A DNA stretch of 21,419 nt from an uncultured Pseudomonadota bacterium (lineage in GTDB: Bacteria > Pseudomonadota > Gammaproteobacteria > Burkholderiales > SG8-41): positions 1-21,419 of the forward strand of contig CAMPGR010000054.1 in assembly GCA_946885605.1 (NCBI GenBank). The letters are read 5' to 3'. Under the pieces are notes generated by a model that did no database searches, was not told the DNA's origin, and saw nothing but the letters and a program-made list of their open reading frames with translations. Of the stretch, positions 18,961-21,419 are shown one piece after another (positions within the stretch are counted from its first letter, which is position 1; each line of letters opens with the position of its first letter). Both the position numbers and the translations under genes were made by a program.

Positions 18961-21348
18961 TCAAAACCGGGCCTTGTTGAGCCGCAGCGCGTTCATCACC
19001 ACGGAGACCGAGCTCAAAGCCATGGCGGCGGCCGCAAAAATCGGCGAGAGCAGCACGCCGAAGGCGGGGTAGAGCACGCCGGCCGCAATCGGAATGCCGA
19101 GTGCGTTGTAGCCGAACGCAAACACAAGATTCTGCTTGATGTTGCGCATGGTGGCATGCGAGAGTGCGACCGCGCGCGCGATTCCGCGGAGGTCGCCCTT
19201 CACGAGCGTGACGTCCGCGCTTTCCATCGCGATGTCGGTTCCCGTGCCCATCGCGATGCCGACGTCGGCTTGCGCGAGCGCCGGCGCATCGTTGATGCCG
19301 TCACCGGCCATCGCGACCTTGTGGCCTGACGACTGAAGGCGTTTCACGTGGTCAACCTTATCGCCGGGCAGCACTTCCGAGAACACCTCGTCGATGCCGA
19401 GCTGCCGCGCGACGGCACGCGCCGTGCGCTCCGAATCTCCGGTGAGCATTACGATCCGGATGTTCTCACGCTTGAGCGCCGCGATGGCTTCTGGCGTCCC
19501 GTCCTTGATGGGATCGGCGACTGCTGCAAGCGCGACCGCCTTTCCGTTCACCGCGACGAAGACCACCGTCCGCGCCTCGTCGCGCCATCTTTCCGCCTGG
19601 TCATGCCAGGCGCTCGTGTCGATACCGTTTTCCGCGAGGAACGCGCGGTTGCCGACAATGACGCGGCTTCCGTCCACCTCTGCGCGCACGCCGAGACCAT
19701 TGACGGCTTCGAAGGCGCGCGCAGGGCGCAATGGCAGCCCACGCTCTTTCGCGCCCTCGACAATGGCATGCGCGATCGGGTGCTCCGAAAGCTGCTCGAC
19801 GCTCGCTGCGAGGGCGAGCGCGTCCTTCTCGCGGAACTCGCGGGCAACGAAATCGGTGAGCACGGGACGGCCGAGGGTGAGCGTGCCGGTCTTGTCGACG
19901 ACCAGCGTGTCGATGTCGCGCATGCGCTCGATCGCTTCGGCGTTCCGGAAAAGTATTCCTGCCCGCGCGCCCTGACCCATAGCGACCGTCATGGAGATCG
20001 GCGTCGCGAGCCCCAGCGCACAAGGACACGCGATGATGAGCACCGCCACGGCATTGAGCATCGCGTAGGTGATCCTGGGCTCCGGTCCCAGGAACCCCCA
20101 CACCACGGCGGTAACGATCGCGATCGCGACGACGATTTGTACGAAGTAGGCCGCGATGGTGTCCGCAAGCCGCTGGATCGGCGCACGCGTGCGCTGCGCC
20201 TCCGCCACCATGTAGACGATCTGCGAGAGCAGCGTCTCGGAGCCGACCCGCTCGGCGCGGAAGACGAATGACCCGTTGCCGTTCACCGTTCCGCCGATCA
20301 CCTTGTCGCCCGGCCCCTTCGCGACCGGCACGGACTCGCCGGTGATCATCGACTCGTCGACCCAGCTCGAGCCCTCGAGCACCTCGCCATCCACGGGAAT
20401 TTTTTCCCCAGGCTTGACGCGCAGCCGATCGCCGACGTGCACCGAATCGATCGGCACCTGTTCTTCGGTGCCGTCATCGTGGACGCGCCACGCCATGTTC
20501 GGCGCAAGCTCGAGCAATTGATGGATCGCCCGGCTCGTGCGGCCCATCGCCCGGAGCTGCAGCACGTCGCCGAGCATCACGAGGGTCACGATGACCGCCG
20601 CCGCCTCGAAATACGTGCCGACGGAGCCATCGTGCTCGCGGAACTCCGCGGGAAAGAGGCCGGGGGCAAACACCGCGGCGAGACTGAAGAGATAAGCGAG
20701 CGCAACGCCCAGCCCGATCAGCGTGTACATGTTGAGCGAGCGATGCGTGATGGAAAACCAGAACTTGTGCAAGATCGGCCAGCCGACCCACAGCACGACC
20801 GGTGTGCCGAGAAGGAACTCGACCCATCCGCGTTGCCGCGGCGCGAGCCCGAAGGGCTCCTCGAAGCCCAGCATGGGCGCCATGGCAAGGACGACGAGCG
20901 GGATCGACAGCACGACGCCGACCCAGAACCGGCGCGTCAAGTCCCGCAGCTCTGAATCGTCAGCAGCGCCGGTGCCCGCTATCGGCACCAGCGCCATGCC
21001 GCAAATCGGGCAGAATCCGGGCGCGTCCCGGATGATCTCCGGATGCATGGGGCAGGTGTACTGCGCGCCCTTTGGAGCCTCGCCAGGCGGCGGTGCAGCC
21101 GCCTTATTGAGATACTTGCCGGGGTCGGCTTTGAACCGCTCGAGGCAGTGCTTGCTGCAGAAGTAGTACGTCGTTCCGCGGTGCTCCACCGCACCCGCTG
21201 CGGAATGCGGGTCGACCTTCATGCCGCAGACCGGATCCGTTGCCTGCGCCGCAGCCGGGACCGGCTTCCCGGAACAGCGGGCGCCATGGCCACCGTGGGC
21301 ACCATGGCCGTGATCGTCCTGCTGCGGGTGATGATGTGCGTTGTTCAT
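18961..21348 (-). CDS. copA: Cu(I)-exporting P1B-type ATPase with YHS and heavy-metal-binding N-terminus
   Basis: This 795-residue metal pump exports Cu+ from the cytoplasm using ATP. The N-terminus has a histidine-rich head ([13 protein letters not shown]), a YHS domain (about 38-80, DPVCGMKVD and YYFCSKHC) and a zinc-ribbon-like heavy-metal-binding domain ([22 protein letters not shown], split across 97-118) instead of a classical HMA domain. The pump core has TGES at 336-339, the transport site CPC at 441-443, phosphorylated D485 in DKTGT, H523-P524, and GDGINDAP from 682. The P1B-1 copper signatures Y747-N748 and M776-x2-S-S780 identify Cu+ rather than Zn2+. ATG 21348 follows GGAGAA. A MerR-type promoter lies immediately upstream. 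Confidence 0.93.
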   Translation of the reverse strand: MNNAHHHPQQDDHGHGAHGGHGARCSGKPVPAAAQATDPVCGMKVDPHSAAGAVEHRGTTYYFCSKHCLERFKADPGKYLNKAAAPPPGEAPKGAQYTCPMHPEIIRDAPGFCPICGMALVPIAGTGAADDSELRDLTRRFWVGVVLSIPLVVLAMAPMLGFEEPFGLAPRQRGWVEFLLGTPVVLWVGWPILHKFWFSITHRSLNMYTLIGLGVALAYLFSLAAVFAPGLFPAEFREHDGSVGTYFEAAAVIVTLVMLGDVLQLRAMGRTSRAIHQLLELAPNMAWRVHDDGTEEQVPIDSVHVGDRLRVKPGEKIPVDGEVLEGSSWVDESMITGESVPVAKGPGDKVIGGTVNGNGSFVFRAERVGSETLLSQIVYMVAEAQRTRAPIQRLADTIAAYFVQIVVAIAIVTAVVWGFLGPEPRITYAMLNAVAVLIIACPCALGLATPISMTVAMGQGARAGILFRNAEAIERMRDIDTLVVDKTGTLTLGRPVLTDFVAREFREKDALALAASVEQLSEHPIAHAIVEGAKERGLPLRPARAFEAVNGLGVRAEVDGSRVIVGNRAFLAENGIDTSAWHDQAERWRDEARTVVFVAVNGKAVALAAVADPIKDGTPEAIAALKRENIRIVMLTGDSERTARAVARQLGIDEVFSEVLPGDKVDHVKRLQSSGHKVAMAGDGINDAPALAQADVGIAMGTGTDIAMESADVTLVKGDLRGIARAVALSHATMRNIKQNLVFAFGYNALGIPIAAGVLYPAFGVLLSPIFAAAAMALSSVSVVMNALRLNKARF

Positions 21349-21383
21349 GGCATTCTCCGTGTCATTGGCGCGAGACGGAGGAA

Positions 21384-21415
21384 AGTCTAAAGGCCGTACT
21401 CGAGTACGGAGTCAA
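21384..21415 (-). promoter_or_regulatory. MerR-family promoter/operator of the Cu ATPase gene
   Basis: On the minus strand TTGACT (-35, 21415-21410) and TAGACT (-10, 21389-21384) are separated by 20 bp, the over-long spacing typical of MerR-family-activated promoters. The spacer carries the perfect 16-bp palindrome CCGTACTCGAGTACGG (21394-21409). The half-site CCGTAC...GTACGG resembles the mercury mer operator more than the CueR ACCTTCC type. The regulator gene is not in the window and may lie just beyond its end. Confidence 0.8.
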
Positions 21416-21419
21416 GAGG

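Noticed and set aside
17610..18980. 456-residue open frame on the plus strand
   Set aside because: It is antisense to the clearly recognised phosphorylase; composition is typical of a shadow frame.
1..21419. tRNA, rRNA, CRISPR array, integrase, transposase or prophage genes
   Set aside because: Looked for by eye on both strands; no cloverleaf-like or repeat-spacer structure and no mobile-element protein was recognised.

Overview
The window looks like chromosomal DNA of a high-GC, facultatively anaerobic proteobacterium, most likely a betaproteobacterium. The grounds are dense GC-rich coding with strong AGGAGG-type ribosome sites, two FNR-type regulators closest to the beta/gammaproteobacterial type, a BCAM0308-family protein (a family I know from the Burkholderia low-oxygen locus), DUF2934 proteins, and oxygen-independent haem synthesis. 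I cannot name the genus. No tRNA, rRNA, CRISPR array, transposase or prophage gene was seen.

Layout. 1-2154: a TMEM165/GDT1 cation transporter, possibly behind the tail of a Mn riboswitch, a TerD-family protein and a small outer-membrane beta-barrel. 2186-3852: a low-oxygen/stress islet with a BCAM0308-like protein, a frameshifted YbaK-type deacylase, a DUF2934 protein and a convergent ferritin-like protein. 4109-8649: a regulatory block with a dCache-PAS-PAS histidine kinase, a NarL-type response regulator, a stand-alone receiver and an Fe-S FNR regulator, closed by a strong terminator. 8855-9420: a decayed ABC permease fused by deletion to the tail of a membrane-fusion protein. 9557-12579: Hsp20, a second DUF2934 protein, a second FNR (minus strand) and hemN. 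12605-17285 (all minus): an ethylbenzene-dehydrogenase-like haem protein, a DUF2231 membrane protein, a four-helix membrane protein, D-amino acid dehydrogenase and a Tat-exported Rieske protein. 17397-21348 (minus): a thymidine/AMP phosphorylase-family enzyme and a Cu(I) P-type ATPase behind a MerR-type promoter.

The parts appear to be tied together by oxygen control. Four FNR/ANR boxes lie in front of the ferritin-like gene, hsp20, hemN and the haem-protein operon. In each case a -10-like hexamer begins 29-30 bp from the box centre, as expected for class II FNR activation. The regulators that could act on these boxes, two cluster-binding FNRs, are encoded in the same window, one of them directly after a two-component system. 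The window therefore reads as a self-contained anoxia-response locus: sensing (kinase, FNRs), protein and iron protection (Hsp20, ferritin-like), haem supply (HemN), and an uncharacterised periplasm-facing redox module (haem protein, DUF2231, four-helix protein, perhaps DadA and Rieske). That last module is the best candidate for an undescribed system. All functional links are inferred from sequence only.
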